A stretch of 20,779 nucleotides of DNA from JAGTVB01 sp964624765 (GTDB lineage Bacteria > Pseudomonadota > Gammaproteobacteria > HK1), in the NCBI GenBank assembly GCA_964624765.1, contig CAZUZO010000049.1:1-20779 (forward strand), given 5' to 3'. A program made the position numbers and the translations under genes. Below are positions 8,248 through 16,133 of the stretch, in pieces. The notes beneath the pieces were generated by a model. It was not told the DNA's origin, ran no database searches, and saw nothing but the letters and a program-made list of their open reading frames with translations. How positions within the stretch are numbered: the first letter of the stretch is position 1; every line of letters starts with the position of its first letter.

Positions 8248-8319
8248 TGAGAAGCTGTCTTAAAAATGTCACGGCAGCACTCGACATGCCCCTTCTCAGC
8301 AACTCAAGAAGGAATGCAG

Positions 8320-8595
8320 ATGACTGAAATCACCGTAGAACACAATCCGCCACCAGCCAAATTGGAAGTACTTGGAGTCGAGAATTGGCCCATTTGGGAG
8401 AAGGAGATCTCGCAATTTGCTTGGAGCTATGATACTCCAGAGACCTGTTATATCCTCGAGGGCGAGTTTACAGTCACCCCTAGCGGCGGTCAGCCTATGC
8501 GCTTTGGTCCTGGTGATCTGGTGCATTTTCCGAAGGGCATGAGCTGCACCTGGGAGGTGCATGTGCCCGTTCGCAAGCATTACAGTCTGAAGTGA
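8320..8595 (+). CDS. Small single-domain cupin protein (Cupin_3/DUF861-like)
   Basis: This 91-residue protein is a single beta-barrel cupin of the DUF861 type. The pattern is WPIWEKEISQFAWSYD, then ETCYILEGEFTVTPSGG (motif 1), then MRFGPGDLVHFPKGMSCTW (motif 2). The usual metal-binding His pair of motif 1 is replaced by Glu/Cys, as is common in this subfamily, so metal binding is doubtful. The reaction is unknown; the family includes ureidoglycolate-related and small sugar-binding cupins. The start at 8320 is chosen because AAGGA (8309-8313) is spaced 6 bp from it; an upstream in-frame ATG at 8314 overlaps that site. It is co-directional with hypC, which begins 73 bp downstream, so it may be the first gene of the hydrogenase transcript, though no functional link is known to me. 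Confidence 0.85.
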   Translation: MTEITVEHNPPPAKLEVLGVENWPIWEKEISQFAWSYDTPETCYILEGEFTVTPSGGQPMRFGPGDLVHFPKGMSCTWEVHVPVRKHYSLK

Positions 8596-8668
8596 TTCAA
8601 AGCCCGCGAGCAACGTCATCGAGGGCGGCTTCGTGTCAAGCCGGATCGTCTGTTGGAGGTGGTGGCTG

Positions 8669-8899
8669 ATGTGTCTTGGCATTCCCATGCGAGTCGTGGT
8701 AAAGAATCGGTTCAGCGCCCGCGTCGAAGCCAAGGGGGTGTCCCGCGATGTCAGTCTTCTTCTGCTCCAGGGCGAAGAGCTGGAGGTGGGCGATTACGTG
8801 ATGGTGCATGCAGGCTCCGCCCTCCAGAAGATGTCCGTCGAGGACGCTCGAGCGGCGTGGGCCCTCTATGATGAATTGCTGGCGGCCGAGGGTTCATAG
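8669..8899 (+). CDS. hypC: [NiFe]-hydrogenase maturation chaperone HypC
   Basis: This 76-residue protein is a HypC/HybG/HupF chaperone. It begins MCLGIPMRV; Cys2 is the essential residue that, after removal of Met1, binds the Fe(CN)2CO precursor and the hydrogenase large subunit. His47 in GDYVMVHAGSALQK is the other conserved residue. HypC works with HypD to assemble the iron ligands and delivers the group to the large subunit, here HoxH. The longer open frame from 8633 would bury Cys2, so the start at 8669 is right; GGAGG (8655-8659) lies 9 bp before it. hypF follows 6 bp downstream, indicating translational coupling. Confidence 0.95.
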   Translation: MCLGIPMRVVVKNRFSARVEAKGVSRDVSLLLLQGEELEVGDYVMVHAGSALQKMSVEDARAAWALYDELLAAEGS

Positions 8900-8905
8900 T
8901 ATCCC

Positions 8906-11239
8906 GTGGCACGTTCGCCTGCTTCCCCCGCCGATTCGGCGTCAGGCAGTAGGGGTGACGATCTCGAACCTGACGGGCAGGTCACCGCGTGCCGATGGAT
9001 TTTGCAGGGACAGGTGCAGGGGGTGGGTTTTCGCCCGTTCATCTATCGTCTCGCCCACCATCATGGCCTCAAGGGATGGGTGCGAAATGAGACCGGTGCG
9101 GTTGAGATCGTCGCTGAAGGCAAACCCGATGCCCTGGCTCTGTTTGCCCGCGAGATGGTCTCCGAGGCGCCACCCTTGGCCAAGCCGGTGGTGTGCCTCG
9201 CCGAGGGGCGCGCCCCCTCGCAATACCCAAGCTTCGATATTTTAGGCAGCGAGCCAGGTACCGACCACCCTGTTTCGGTCCCGCCGGATTACTTCACCTG
9301 CGATGCTTGCCTGAGGGAACTCGCCGATCCAGCCGATCGCCGCTATCGCTATCCCTTTATCAACTGCACTCAGTGCGGCCCGCGATACACTCTCATTCAA
9401 CGCCTTCCCTATGATCGCCCGAATACGGCGATGGCCGGTTTTGAGCTATGTAGTGCCTGCCAGCAGGAGTATCGGTCGCCGTTGGATCGGCGTTTTCACG
9501 CCGAGCCGATTGCCTGTGCCGATTGCGGACCGATGCTACGCCTCCTGGATCGATCCGGCCAGTGCCTCGGCGAGGCCGAGCAGGCGCTTAGCGCGTGCGT
9601 GGGGGCACTGCGCGCTGGGGCCATCGTGGCCGTGAAGGGCATCGGCGGCTTTCATCTCATGTGCGACGCGGGCAACGCGAACGTGGTGGCGCGCCTGCGA
9701 GCGTGCAAACCGCGGCCACACAAGCCGTTGGCCGTCCTGTTTCCAATGTCCGGAGCGGAGGGTCTGGGACCGGTTCGGCAGGTGGCTCACCTGCGGCCCG
9801 CGGAGGCCGACTGCTTGCGAGACCCGATGCGCCCCATTGTTCTGGTGACGGCAAAGGACAACGGCTCGCTGATGGCATCGCTAGCGCCCGGGCTCAAGGA
9901 ACTGGGCGCGCTGTTACCCTACAGTCCCCTGCATCACGTGCTCCTCGAAGAGATCGGAGCGCCCCTGGTAGCGACCTCGGCGAATCTGGCCGGCGAACCG
10001 GTGTTGACCGACGGTCGTGAGGTGCGTGCCCGGCTAGGCCATGTGGCCTCGATGATACTCGATCACGATCGGCCCATTATCCGTCCAGCGGACGATTCTC
10101 TGTTTCGGGTCATTGTCGGCCAGGCGCGACCGTTGCGGCTGGGTCGAGGCTGCGCGCCCGTGGAAATGACCCTGCCGTTTCGTCTGCCGAGGCCGCTGCT
10201 GGCGGTCGGCGCGCATATGAAGAGTACCATCGCTCTGGGTTGGGGGGAGCGGGTGGTGGTGAGCCCGCATATCGGTGACATGGGAAGCCCAAGGAGTCTT
10301 CGGGTGTTTCAGCAGGTGGTAGGGGATCTGCAGTCCCTGTATGGCATCCAAGCGCGTCAGGTTATCTGCGATGCCCATCCCGATTACCTCACGCGCCGCT
10401 GGGCCGAGGCCACGGGGCTTGCGCTGCGCCGAGTCTTTCATCACCGGGCTCACGCCGCAGCGTTGGTGGGAGAGTACGCCGAGGCGTGTGGGGTTTGGTT
10501 GGTGTTCACTTGGGATGGCGTGGGTTTCGGAGAAGATGGCACTCTGTGGGGCGGCGAGGCGTTGCTCGGGCGCCCCGGGGCCTGGCGGCGGGTAGCCACC
10601 CTGCGTCCGTTTCCATTGGTTGGCGGAGAACGGGCTAGCCGTGAACCTTGGCGAAGTGCCGCGTCGGTATGCTGGGAATCGGGCGTGCCATGGCGCCACG
10701 CCCCGGCAGCCGTCTCGATGCTGCAGCGGGCGTGGCAGCGACGCCTCAATGCACCGATCACCAGTGCCGCGGGGCGATTGTTCGACGCTGCGGCGGCCCT
10801 TACCGGACTGCTCGAGGAGGCCAGCTACGAGGGTCAGGGGCCGATGCGGTTAGAAGCTGCGTGTGACAATGACGGCCCCGTCGTTCGGTTGGCATTAGCT
10901 CAACGTAGTGATGGGATTTGGCAGGTCGATTGGGCCCCCCTCATTCCGTTCTTGCTCGATACTGCCGTATCGGTGGGTGTTCGGGCCATGGGGTTCCACC
11001 GCAGCTTGGCCTATGCGCTGCTGGAACTGGCGCTGCGTGTGCGCGAGGCGCACACGGTGAATCGCGTGGGGCTTAGCGGCGGGGTGTTCCAAAACCGCGT
11101 GTTGACTGAGGAAGCGGTATCGTTGCTGGAGAGACATGGTTTCGAGGTCAGATTGGGAAGGAGAATTCCAGTCAATGATGCCGGCATCAGCTTTGGCCAG
11201 ATCATCGAAGGGGGTGCGTCGGGTACCCTGGCTTGCTGA
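8906..11239 (+). CDS. hypF: Carbamoyltransferase HypF
   Basis: HypF uses carbamoyl phosphate and ATP to place a carbamoyl group on the C-terminal Cys of HypE, the source of the cyanide ligands of the hydrogenase iron. The 777-residue protein has the full domain set. An acylphosphatase-like domain (about 28-115) carries GQVQGVGFRPF. Two zinc fingers follow (Cys132/135/154/157 and Cys182/185/204/207). A YrdC-like domain (about 225-410) has VAVKGIGGFHLMCDA and PRPHKPLAVLFP. A Kae1-like C-terminal domain (430-770) has HHRAHAAAL, WDGVGFGEDGTLWGGE and SGGVFQN. The length fits the family (about 750). The start is GTG at 8906, 6 bp after the hypC stop; the roughly 25 extra residues before the acylphosphatase domain leave the exact start slightly uncertain. 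hypA, hypB, hypD and hypE are absent from the window. Confidence 0.96.
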   Translation: MARSPASPADSASGSRGDDLEPDGQVTACRWILQGQVQGVGFRPFIYRLAHHHGLKGWVRNETGAVEIVAEGKPDALALFAREMVSEAPPLAKPVVCLAEGRAPSQYPSFDILGSEPGTDHPVSVPPDYFTCDACLRELADPADRRYRYPFINCTQCGPRYTLIQRLPYDRPNTAMAGFELCSACQQEYRSPLDRRFHAEPIACADCGPMLRLLDRSGQCLGEAEQALSACVGALRAGAIVAVKGIGGFHLMCDAGNANVVARLRACKPRPHKPLAVLFPMSGAEGLGPVRQVAHLRPAEADCLRDPMRPIVLVTAKDNGSLMASLAPGLKELGALLPYSPLHHVLLEEIGAPLVATSANLAGEPVLTDGREVRARLGHVASMILDHDRPIIRPADDSLFRVIVGQARPLRLGRGCAPVEMTLPFRLPRPLLAVGAHMKSTIALGWGERVVVSPHIGDMGSPRSLRVFQQVVGDLQSLYGIQARQVICDAHPDYLTRRWAEATGLALRRVFHHRAHAAALVGEYAEACGVWLVFTWDGVGFGEDGTLWGGEALLGRPGAWRRVATLRPFPLVGGERASREPWRSAASVCWESGVPWRHAPAAVSMLQRAWQRRLNAPITSAAGRLFDAAAALTGLLEEASYEGQGPMRLEAACDNDGPVVRLALAQRSDGIWQVDWAPLIPFLLDTAVSVGVRAMGFHRSLAYALLELALRVREAHTVNRVGLSGGVFQNRVLTEEAVSLLERHGFEVRLGRRIPVNDAGISFGQIIEGGASGTLAC

Positions 11240-11302
11240 CGGGTGGCGGCGTATCATGATTCAGAGGTGTGTTCATCCCTTTTGTGATCGATCGGGAGCG
11301 CC

Positions 11303-13102
11303 ATGAGGGATCGTCGACATCCCCAAGCGGGCACGGTCGTCGATGTGGTGCACGGCATTATCGCCCGTCATCGCGCCGATGCGACTGAGCTGTTGCAGAT
11401 TCTGCGCGAGGTTCAAGCGACTTTCACGTATATCCCACTGGAGGCTGCTCGCGCCATTGCAGCCAGTTTGTGGATGCCGCTGACTGAGGTCCAGGGCGTC
11501 ATCGATTTCTACACCTTTCTCTATGACCAACCGCGCGGTCAGTACCATCTGCTGGTGAGCGACTGCATCCTTGACGAGCTGCGCGGCAGCGACCGACTGA
11601 CCGAGAGGCTGTGCCGACGGCTCGATGTGCCGTTGGGCACGACGCGGGTCGATGGCCGCGTCAGTGTTGCCTTGACGTCCTGTACCGGTCTTTGCGATCA
11701 AGGACCGGCGCTACTCGTGAACGGGTATGCTATGCCGGCCCTGGGCCCGGAGCGGATCGAGGCAATGAGGGGACTGATCGAGGAAGGTGTGCCTCTGTCG
11801 CAATGGCCACCGGCGTGGTTTCACATCGAGGAGGGTGTGCGTCGAAGGGACCGACTGCTGAGCACGGCTTTGCCGGCGGGAGCGGCGCTGCGAGCAGTCA
11901 TCGAACGGGGCAACCGCGCTATCCTGGATGTGCTGGAGTGCTCTGGCTTGCGCGGTCTCGGCGGCGCTGGTTATCCCACCGGTCCTAAGTGGCGGGCGAG
12001 TGCCGGAGCCGCGGCGGCGCAACGGTTCGTGGTGTGTAATGCTGATGAAGGTGAGCCCGGCACGTTCAAGGATCGGTTGCTGCTGCAGCGCTATGGAGAT
12101 CTCGTGTTTGAAGGCATGACGCTGTGCGCACGGGCGATCGGGGCGCAGCGGGGCTTTCTTTACCTACGTGGCGAATACCTGTGTCTGTTAGAGGGACTGG
12201 AGAGCCTGCTCGAACACCGTCGCCGAGCGGGTTTACTGGGCAGGAATATCTTGGGGATGCCGGGCTTTGACTTCGATATCGACATCCATGTGGGCGCTGG
12301 CGCCTACATCTGTGGCGAGGAATCCGCCCTTCTTGAGTCGCTGGAAGGGAAACGTGGCGTGCCGCGTAAGCGTCCTCCGTTTCCCGTGACTCACGGCTAT
12401 CGGCAGTGTCCCACGGTGGTGAATAACGTCGAGACCTTTGCGCAGGCGGCCCACATCGCAGTACACGGCGCCGAGTGGTTTCGCCAACGCGGAACCCCGC
12501 AGTCGCCTGGAACGAAGCTTATCAGCGTTTCCGGAGACTGCGCGCGGCCGGGCATCTATGAATATCCCTTTGGTATTTCGGTGGCGCAGGTGCTTGAGGA
12601 TTGCGGTGCCAGCGCGCCGCAGGCGGTGCAGGTCTCGGGGGCAGCTGGTCGCTGCGTAGCGGCGAGTGAATTCGAGCGGAGATTGGCGTTCGAGGATCTC
12701 GCCACGGGAGGCGCCTTTATGATATTTGGCCCTGAGCGGGATCTGCTGGCCGTGGTGCGCAACTTTGCTCGCTTCTTCGCGCACGAGAGCTGTGGCTTCT
12801 GCGTCCCCTGCCGGGTCGGAACGTCGCTGTTCAAGGACGTGATCGACAAGATCTATCGAGGCCACGGCTCGGAGCTGGATGTCAAGGAACTCCGCCGGCT
12901 CGCGCATCTTCTGCAGCAGACAAGCCACTGCGGTCTCGGTCACACAGCTCCTAACGCGGTGTTGGATACGCTGGAGAAATTTCCCGGCCTGTGGCGGGAT
13001 CGGCTTAGAGTGGCATCCTTCGAGCCAGCCTTCGATCTCGATGGCGCATTGGCGCCGGCGCGACAACTGACGGGTCGGGATGATCGCCAGGCACATTTGT
13101 AG
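11303..13102 (+). CDS. hoxF: NAD-reducing hydrogenase diaphorase subunit HoxF (NuoE-NuoF fusion)
   Basis: HoxF binds FMN and NAD(H) and exchanges electrons between the hydrogenase and NAD+. At 599 residues it matches the Ralstonia-type HoxF, in which a NuoE-like thioredoxin fold (about 15-165) is fused to a NuoF-like domain (about 190-585). The FMN/NADH sites are visible as GLRGLGGAGYPTGPKW (216-230), CNADEGEPGTFKDR (245-258) and GAGAYICGEESALLESLEG (331-349). The [4Fe-4S] ligands are Cys497, Cys500, Cys503 and Cys543. In the NuoE-like part the second cysteine pair is present (Cys127, Cys131), but the first pair seems replaced by Ser86 and Asp91, with a displaced Cys88, so the [2Fe-2S] site is atypical. 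hoxF follows hypF by 63 bp with GGGAG just before the ATG, and hoxU follows 11 bp later. Confidence 0.96.
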   Translation: MRDRRHPQAGTVVDVVHGIIARHRADATELLQILREVQATFTYIPLEAARAIAASLWMPLTEVQGVIDFYTFLYDQPRGQYHLLVSDCILDELRGSDRLTERLCRRLDVPLGTTRVDGRVSVALTSCTGLCDQGPALLVNGYAMPALGPERIEAMRGLIEEGVPLSQWPPAWFHIEEGVRRRDRLLSTALPAGAALRAVIERGNRAILDVLECSGLRGLGGAGYPTGPKWRASAGAAAAQRFVVCNADEGEPGTFKDRLLLQRYGDLVFEGMTLCARAIGAQRGFLYLRGEYLCLLEGLESLLEHRRRAGLLGRNILGMPGFDFDIDIHVGAGAYICGEESALLESLEGKRGVPRKRPPFPVTHGYRQCPTVVNNVETFAQAAHIAVHGAEWFRQRGTPQSPGTKLISVSGDCARPGIYEYPFGISVAQVLEDCGASAPQAVQVSGAAGRCVAASEFERRLAFEDLATGGAFMIFGPERDLLAVVRNFARFFAHESCGFCVPCRVGTSLFKDVIDKIYRGHGSELDVKELRRLAHLLQQTSHCGLGHTAPNAVLDTLEKFPGLWRDRLRVASFEPAFDLDGALAPARQLTGRDDRQAHL

Positions 13103-13113
13103 CGGTACGGCGT

Positions 13114-13848
13114 ATGACGGCCCAGCACAGCTTCGCTCTCGACGGGAAACGCCTGGTTTTTGCAGCGGGGCAAACGATCCTGGATGCGGCCCTGGCCAGT
13201 GGCGTCTACGTCCCCCATCTTTGCCACCACCCGGATCTGGTGCCTGACGGTAACTGCCGCTTGTGTACGGTCTCGGTGAACGGTCGCTACCAGGCGGCCT
13301 GCCTAACCGCGGCGGCGTCTGGGCAGGTGGTCGCAAGCGCGACCGACGAACTCAATCGGTATCGGCGAACGCTGCTCCAGATGCTCTTCGTGGAGGGCAA
13401 TCATGTGTGCCCGGCATGTGAGGCGAGTGGCGCCTGTCAGTTGCAGGCGCTGGCCTATTATACCGGGATGCTGGCGCCGCACTTCACGCACTTTTATCCG
13501 CGTCGACCCGTGGATGCCTCCCATCCGCAGGTGCTCATCGATTTTAATCGCTGTATCCTCTGCGGCCTTTGTGTGCGGGCGAGCCGGGATGTGGATGGTA
13601 AACGTATCTTTGCCATCAGCGGTCGTGGCATCGGCGCGCATCTGGTGGTGAACTCACCAACGGGCAAGCTGGTGGATACGTCTTTTGACGGTCGTGATAA
13701 GGCGGCGCAGGTCTGTCCCGTCGGTGCCATCCTGCTCAAGAGCCGCGGGTTTGAAACGCCCATCGGTGAACGCCGATACGATCGCCAGGCCATCGACGGG
13801 GTGGCCATCGCCGGCGCCAAGGCTATGGAGGACGACGGGGTTGGATAA
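13114..13848 (+). CDS. hoxU: NAD-reducing hydrogenase diaphorase subunit HoxU
   Basis: HoxU is the electron-transfer subunit that links HoxF to the hydrogenase pair HoxYH; it corresponds to the N-terminal part of NuoG. The 244 residues show a [2Fe-2S] ferredoxin domain with Cys37, Cys48, Cys51 and Cys63, then the NuoG-type His/Cys cluster His97, Cys99, Cys102 and Cys108 for a [4Fe-4S] centre, then a further [4Fe-4S] site from Cys147, Cys150, Cys153 and Cys201. The length is normal for HoxU. The last codons contain GGAGG, which serves as the ribosome-binding site for hoxY, and the stop codon overlaps the hoxY start region, so the two genes are translationally coupled. Confidence 0.96.
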   Translation: MTAQHSFALDGKRLVFAAGQTILDAALASGVYVPHLCHHPDLVPDGNCRLCTVSVNGRYQAACLTAAASGQVVASATDELNRYRRTLLQMLFVEGNHVCPACEASGACQLQALAYYTGMLAPHFTHFYPRRPVDASHPQVLIDFNRCILCGLCVRASRDVDGKRIFAISGRGIGAHLVVNSPTGKLVDTSFDGRDKAAQVCPVGAILLKSRGFETPIGERRYDRQAIDGVAIAGAKAMEDDGVG

Positions 13849-14380
13849 CTTGGCACGCGTTGCCACCGCATCTCTCGCCGGATGTTTCGGCTGCCATATG
13901 TCTTTGCTGGACATCGATGAGCGGATTTTCGAGCTGGTTAAGTGGGTGACGCTGGATCGCACGCCGTTAACGGACATCAAGGTTATCGGTGAATGCGATC
14001 TCGGATTTATCGAGGGCGGGGTGGCCAATGCGGAGAATGTCGAAGTTCTGAGTGCCTTCCGCAAGCACTGCCGGTGCCTGGTAGCGGTCGGTGCGTGTGC
14101 CATCACCGGGGGTGTGCCGGCTATGCGCAATCAGTTTGATCTGCGCGAATGCCTAGAAGAATCCTATTTCAAGGGCATGGGGGTGGAGAATCCCATGATC
14201 CCGAACGACCCGGAGATTCCGCTGCTGCTGGACAAGGTGCATCCCCTGCACGAGGTGGTGAAAGTCGATTACTTCTTGCCCGGATGCCCGCCCTCGGCGG
14301 AGGCCATCTGGATCTTTCTGAGGAGTTTTCTCGCGGGCAAACCTATCGTGCTGCCCTATGACCAGCTGCATTACGACTGA
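13841..14380 (+). CDS. hoxY: NAD-reducing hydrogenase small subunit HoxY (TTG start)
   Basis: HoxY carries the single proximal [4Fe-4S] cluster that passes electrons from the NiFe site of HoxH to HoxU. The ligands are Cys15, Cys18, Cys86 and Cys149 (LAGCFGCHMS, VGACAITGG, LPGCPPS). From the chosen TTG start the protein has 179 residues, in the range of soluble group 3 small subunits. It lacks the N-terminal Tat signal and extra clusters of membrane-bound hydrogenases, so it is cytoplasmic. No ATG or GTG is available close to the conserved start of the family. TTG at 13841 has GGAGG (13827-13831) 9 bp upstream and overlaps the end of hoxU by 8 bp. The next in-frame TTG is at 13850. The stop codon abuts repeat R1 copy C. 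Confidence 0.9.
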   Translation: MDNLARVATASLAGCFGCHMSLLDIDERIFELVKWVTLDRTPLTDIKVIGECDLGFIEGGVANAENVEVLSAFRKHCRCLVAVGACAITGGVPAMRNQFDLRECLEESYFKGMGVENPMIPNDPEIPLLLDKVHPLHEVVKVDYFLPGCPPSAEAIWIFLRSFLAGKPIVLPYDQLHYD

Positions 14381-14521
14381 CAGGTTGTGAAAAAACCGTC
14401 GCGAGCGGTCCGAGAGCCAGGGGAGCGGGCGAAGCCGTGAGACCTATCAGCGTGATAGGTAAGGTGCGAGCATCGCCCAACGCGGCTGGCGGGAAGAGGT
14501 GCGGCAGGTTTTGACAACTTC
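14381..14521 (+). repeat. MITE-like repeat family R1, complete copy C, inside the hox operon
   Basis: This element fills almost all of the 168 bp between hoxY and hoxH. Its left end CAGGTTGTGAAAAAACCGTC matches the strong end of copy B. Its right end TTTTGACAACTTC (14509-14521) is a diverged version of the other terminal repeat. Inside it is a perfect hairpin, ACCTATCA (14442-14449), loop GCG, TGATAGGT (14453-14460). Copy B is clearly homologous but has only a partial version of this hairpin. TGA occurs directly on both sides of the element (14378-14380 and 14522-14524), which may be a target duplication. In the transcript the element would form structured RNA upstream of hoxH. Confidence 0.85.
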
Positions 14522-14548
14522 TGACGCAACAGACCTAGCATTCCAATC

Positions 14549-16039
14549 ATGAGTCGTCACCTAGAGAGCGCTAGCTTTCCGCATCGCTTACGGCGAGTCG
14601 TTATCGAGCCCCTGACGCGCGTGGAAGGTCATGGTAAGGTGACGCTATTGGTGGATGAAGCCCACCACGTATGCCAGGCGCGGCTGCACATCGTCGAATT
14701 TCGCGGCTTTGAGAAATTTATCCAAGGTCGTCCCTATTGGGAACTCCCGGTGGTGGTGCAGCGTCTGTGCGGGATCTGTCCAGTGAGCCATCATCTGGCG
14801 GCCGCCAAGGCTGTCGATAACTTGGTGGGGGTGAGCCAGCTGACACCGACGGCGGAGAAGCTGCGGCGCTTGTTGCACCGAGGTCAGATTCTCCAATCCC
14901 ATGCACTGCATTTCTTCCACTTGGCCTCGCCCGACTTGCTCTTCGGGTTTGACGATGCCGTGAGCCATCGCAATCTGCTGGGGTTGATCGCCGACCGACC
15001 GCAACTTGCCATGCAGGGAGTGAAATTGCGCAGATTCGGCCAGCAGGTGATCGCGGCCATCGCCGGTAAGCGCATTCATGGTGTTGCCGCGGTGCCAGGA
15101 GGTATGAACAAGCCCCTGGCGGTGGCGGACCGCGACGCCCTATTGCGTGAGGTAAGACAGGTTATCCCTTGGGCCCGTGAGGCTGTGGCACTGGTTAAGC
15201 GCCTCTATGAGAGCCGTGCTGATCACTTCGATCAATTTGCCGCGATCCGCTCCAAGATGCTGAGCCTGGTGCGTACCGATGGTGCTTTGGAACTCTATGA
15301 CGGAGTGTTGCGGGTACGGGACGAGGCCAACCACATTTTGTTCGATCAGCTGCCTGCTCATCGCTACGCCGATGTGATCCACGAACAGGTCAAGTCCTGG
15401 ACTTATATGAAATTCCCTTTCCTCACGCAGTTCGGACCGGATCACGGTTGGTACCGAGTGGGACCCTTGGCGAGGCTCAACAACTGCGATTTCATCACCA
15501 CACCTCTGGCGGAATCCGAGCGTCGCGAGTTTCTCGCCATGGCGAGGGGGGGCTCGGTGCAGGCAAGCCTCGCGTACCACTGGGCCCGCATGGTGGAGCT
15601 GCTTTATGCAGCGGAAGGGATCGAGGTGCTGCTGCTGGATGCGGACATTTTGGGTACCGATCTGAAGATCAGCGGAGAGCCCCGTCGGGAGGGTATCGGG
15701 GTGATCGAGGCACCTCGCGGCACCCTGATTCATCACTATCAGATCAGGGAAGATGGGCTGGTGGAGCGGGCTAATCTTATCGTTGCGACAACGCACAATA
15801 ACCAGGCCATGAACGAGGCGATACGTCAAGTGGCCGGACGTTATCTCGATGGCATGACGCTGACGGAGCCACTGCTGAACCAGATCGAGGTGGCGATTCG
15901 CGCCTATGATCCCTGCCTTTCGTGTGCGACCCACGCGCTCGGAAAGATGCCCCTGCAGGTGGAGCTTATCGACGCCCAAGGGCGGGTCATCGACCGCCTC
16001 GTCAAGGGCGCGGGCTCCCTGTCCGTTGCGGATGGTTGA
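14549..16039 (+). CDS. hoxH: NAD-reducing [NiFe]-hydrogenase large subunit HoxH
   Basis: HoxH holds the NiFe active site that splits or forms H2. The 496-residue precursor shows the N-terminal signature RVEGHGKVTL (24-33), the first nickel-ligand pair Cys74/Cys77 in RLCGICPVSHH, and the second pair Cys456/Cys459 in DPCLSCATHALG. It closely resembles Ralstonia HoxH as I recall it, including VEFRGFEKF, EAPRGTLIHHY and VATTHNNQAMN. After nickel insertion the tail after His462 (34 residues, starting ALGKMPLQV) should be removed by HoxW. No good Shine-Dalgarno precedes the ATG; the leader is repeat R1 copy C followed by 27 bp. The in-frame upstream stop TGA (14522-14524) sits just outside the repeat, so the start cannot be much earlier. 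Confidence 0.96.
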   Translation: MSRHLESASFPHRLRRVVIEPLTRVEGHGKVTLLVDEAHHVCQARLHIVEFRGFEKFIQGRPYWELPVVVQRLCGICPVSHHLAAAKAVDNLVGVSQLTPTAEKLRRLLHRGQILQSHALHFFHLASPDLLFGFDDAVSHRNLLGLIADRPQLAMQGVKLRRFGQQVIAAIAGKRIHGVAAVPGGMNKPLAVADRDALLREVRQVIPWAREAVALVKRLYESRADHFDQFAAIRSKMLSLVRTDGALELYDGVLRVRDEANHILFDQLPAHRYADVIHEQVKSWTYMKFPFLTQFGPDHGWYRVGPLARLNNCDFITTPLAESERREFLAMARGGSVQASLAYHWARMVELLYAAEGIEVLLLDADILGTDLKISGEPRREGIGVIEAPRGTLIHHYQIREDGLVERANLIVATTHNNQAMNEAIRQVAGRYLDGMTLTEPLLNQIEVAIRAYDPCLSCATHALGKMPLQVELIDAQGRVIDRLVKGAGSLSVADG

Positions 16040-16094
16040 CCGCAAAGTTGTGGCGGGGCGGTGCGCCACCTTGCGCCCCGATTATCGGATGCAG

Positions 16095-16112
16095 CACCGG
16101 TAGCGGTGTTTT
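16095..16112 (+). terminator. Weak hairpin plus T-tract between hoxH and hoxW
   Basis: In the 94-bp gap between hoxH and hoxW, CACCG (16095-16099), loop GTAG and CGGTG (16104-16108) are followed by TTTT. The stem is short and the T-tract is only four bases, so it is at most a leaky terminator or an RNA-processing site that lowers hoxW expression relative to hoxH. A GC-rich inverted repeat (GTGGCG/CGCCAC) lies just upstream. Confidence 0.25.
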
Positions 16113-16133
16113 CCGTGCAGTGGAAAGAGCAAA

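Noticed and set aside
8633..8668. Longer HypC with a 12-residue N-terminal extension
   Set aside because: HypC needs Cys2 immediately after the initiator Met, and the ribosome-binding site fits the internal ATG at 8669.
12233..13336. Long antisense open frame (367 codons) across hoxF and hoxU
   Set aside because: It is antisense to two well-recognised genes and has no domain of its own.
13850..13866. TGGCACGCGTTGCCA, resembling a sigma-54 promoter
   Set aside because: The spacing between the GG and GC elements is too short, and it lies inside the start of hoxY; it is better read as a chance palindrome.
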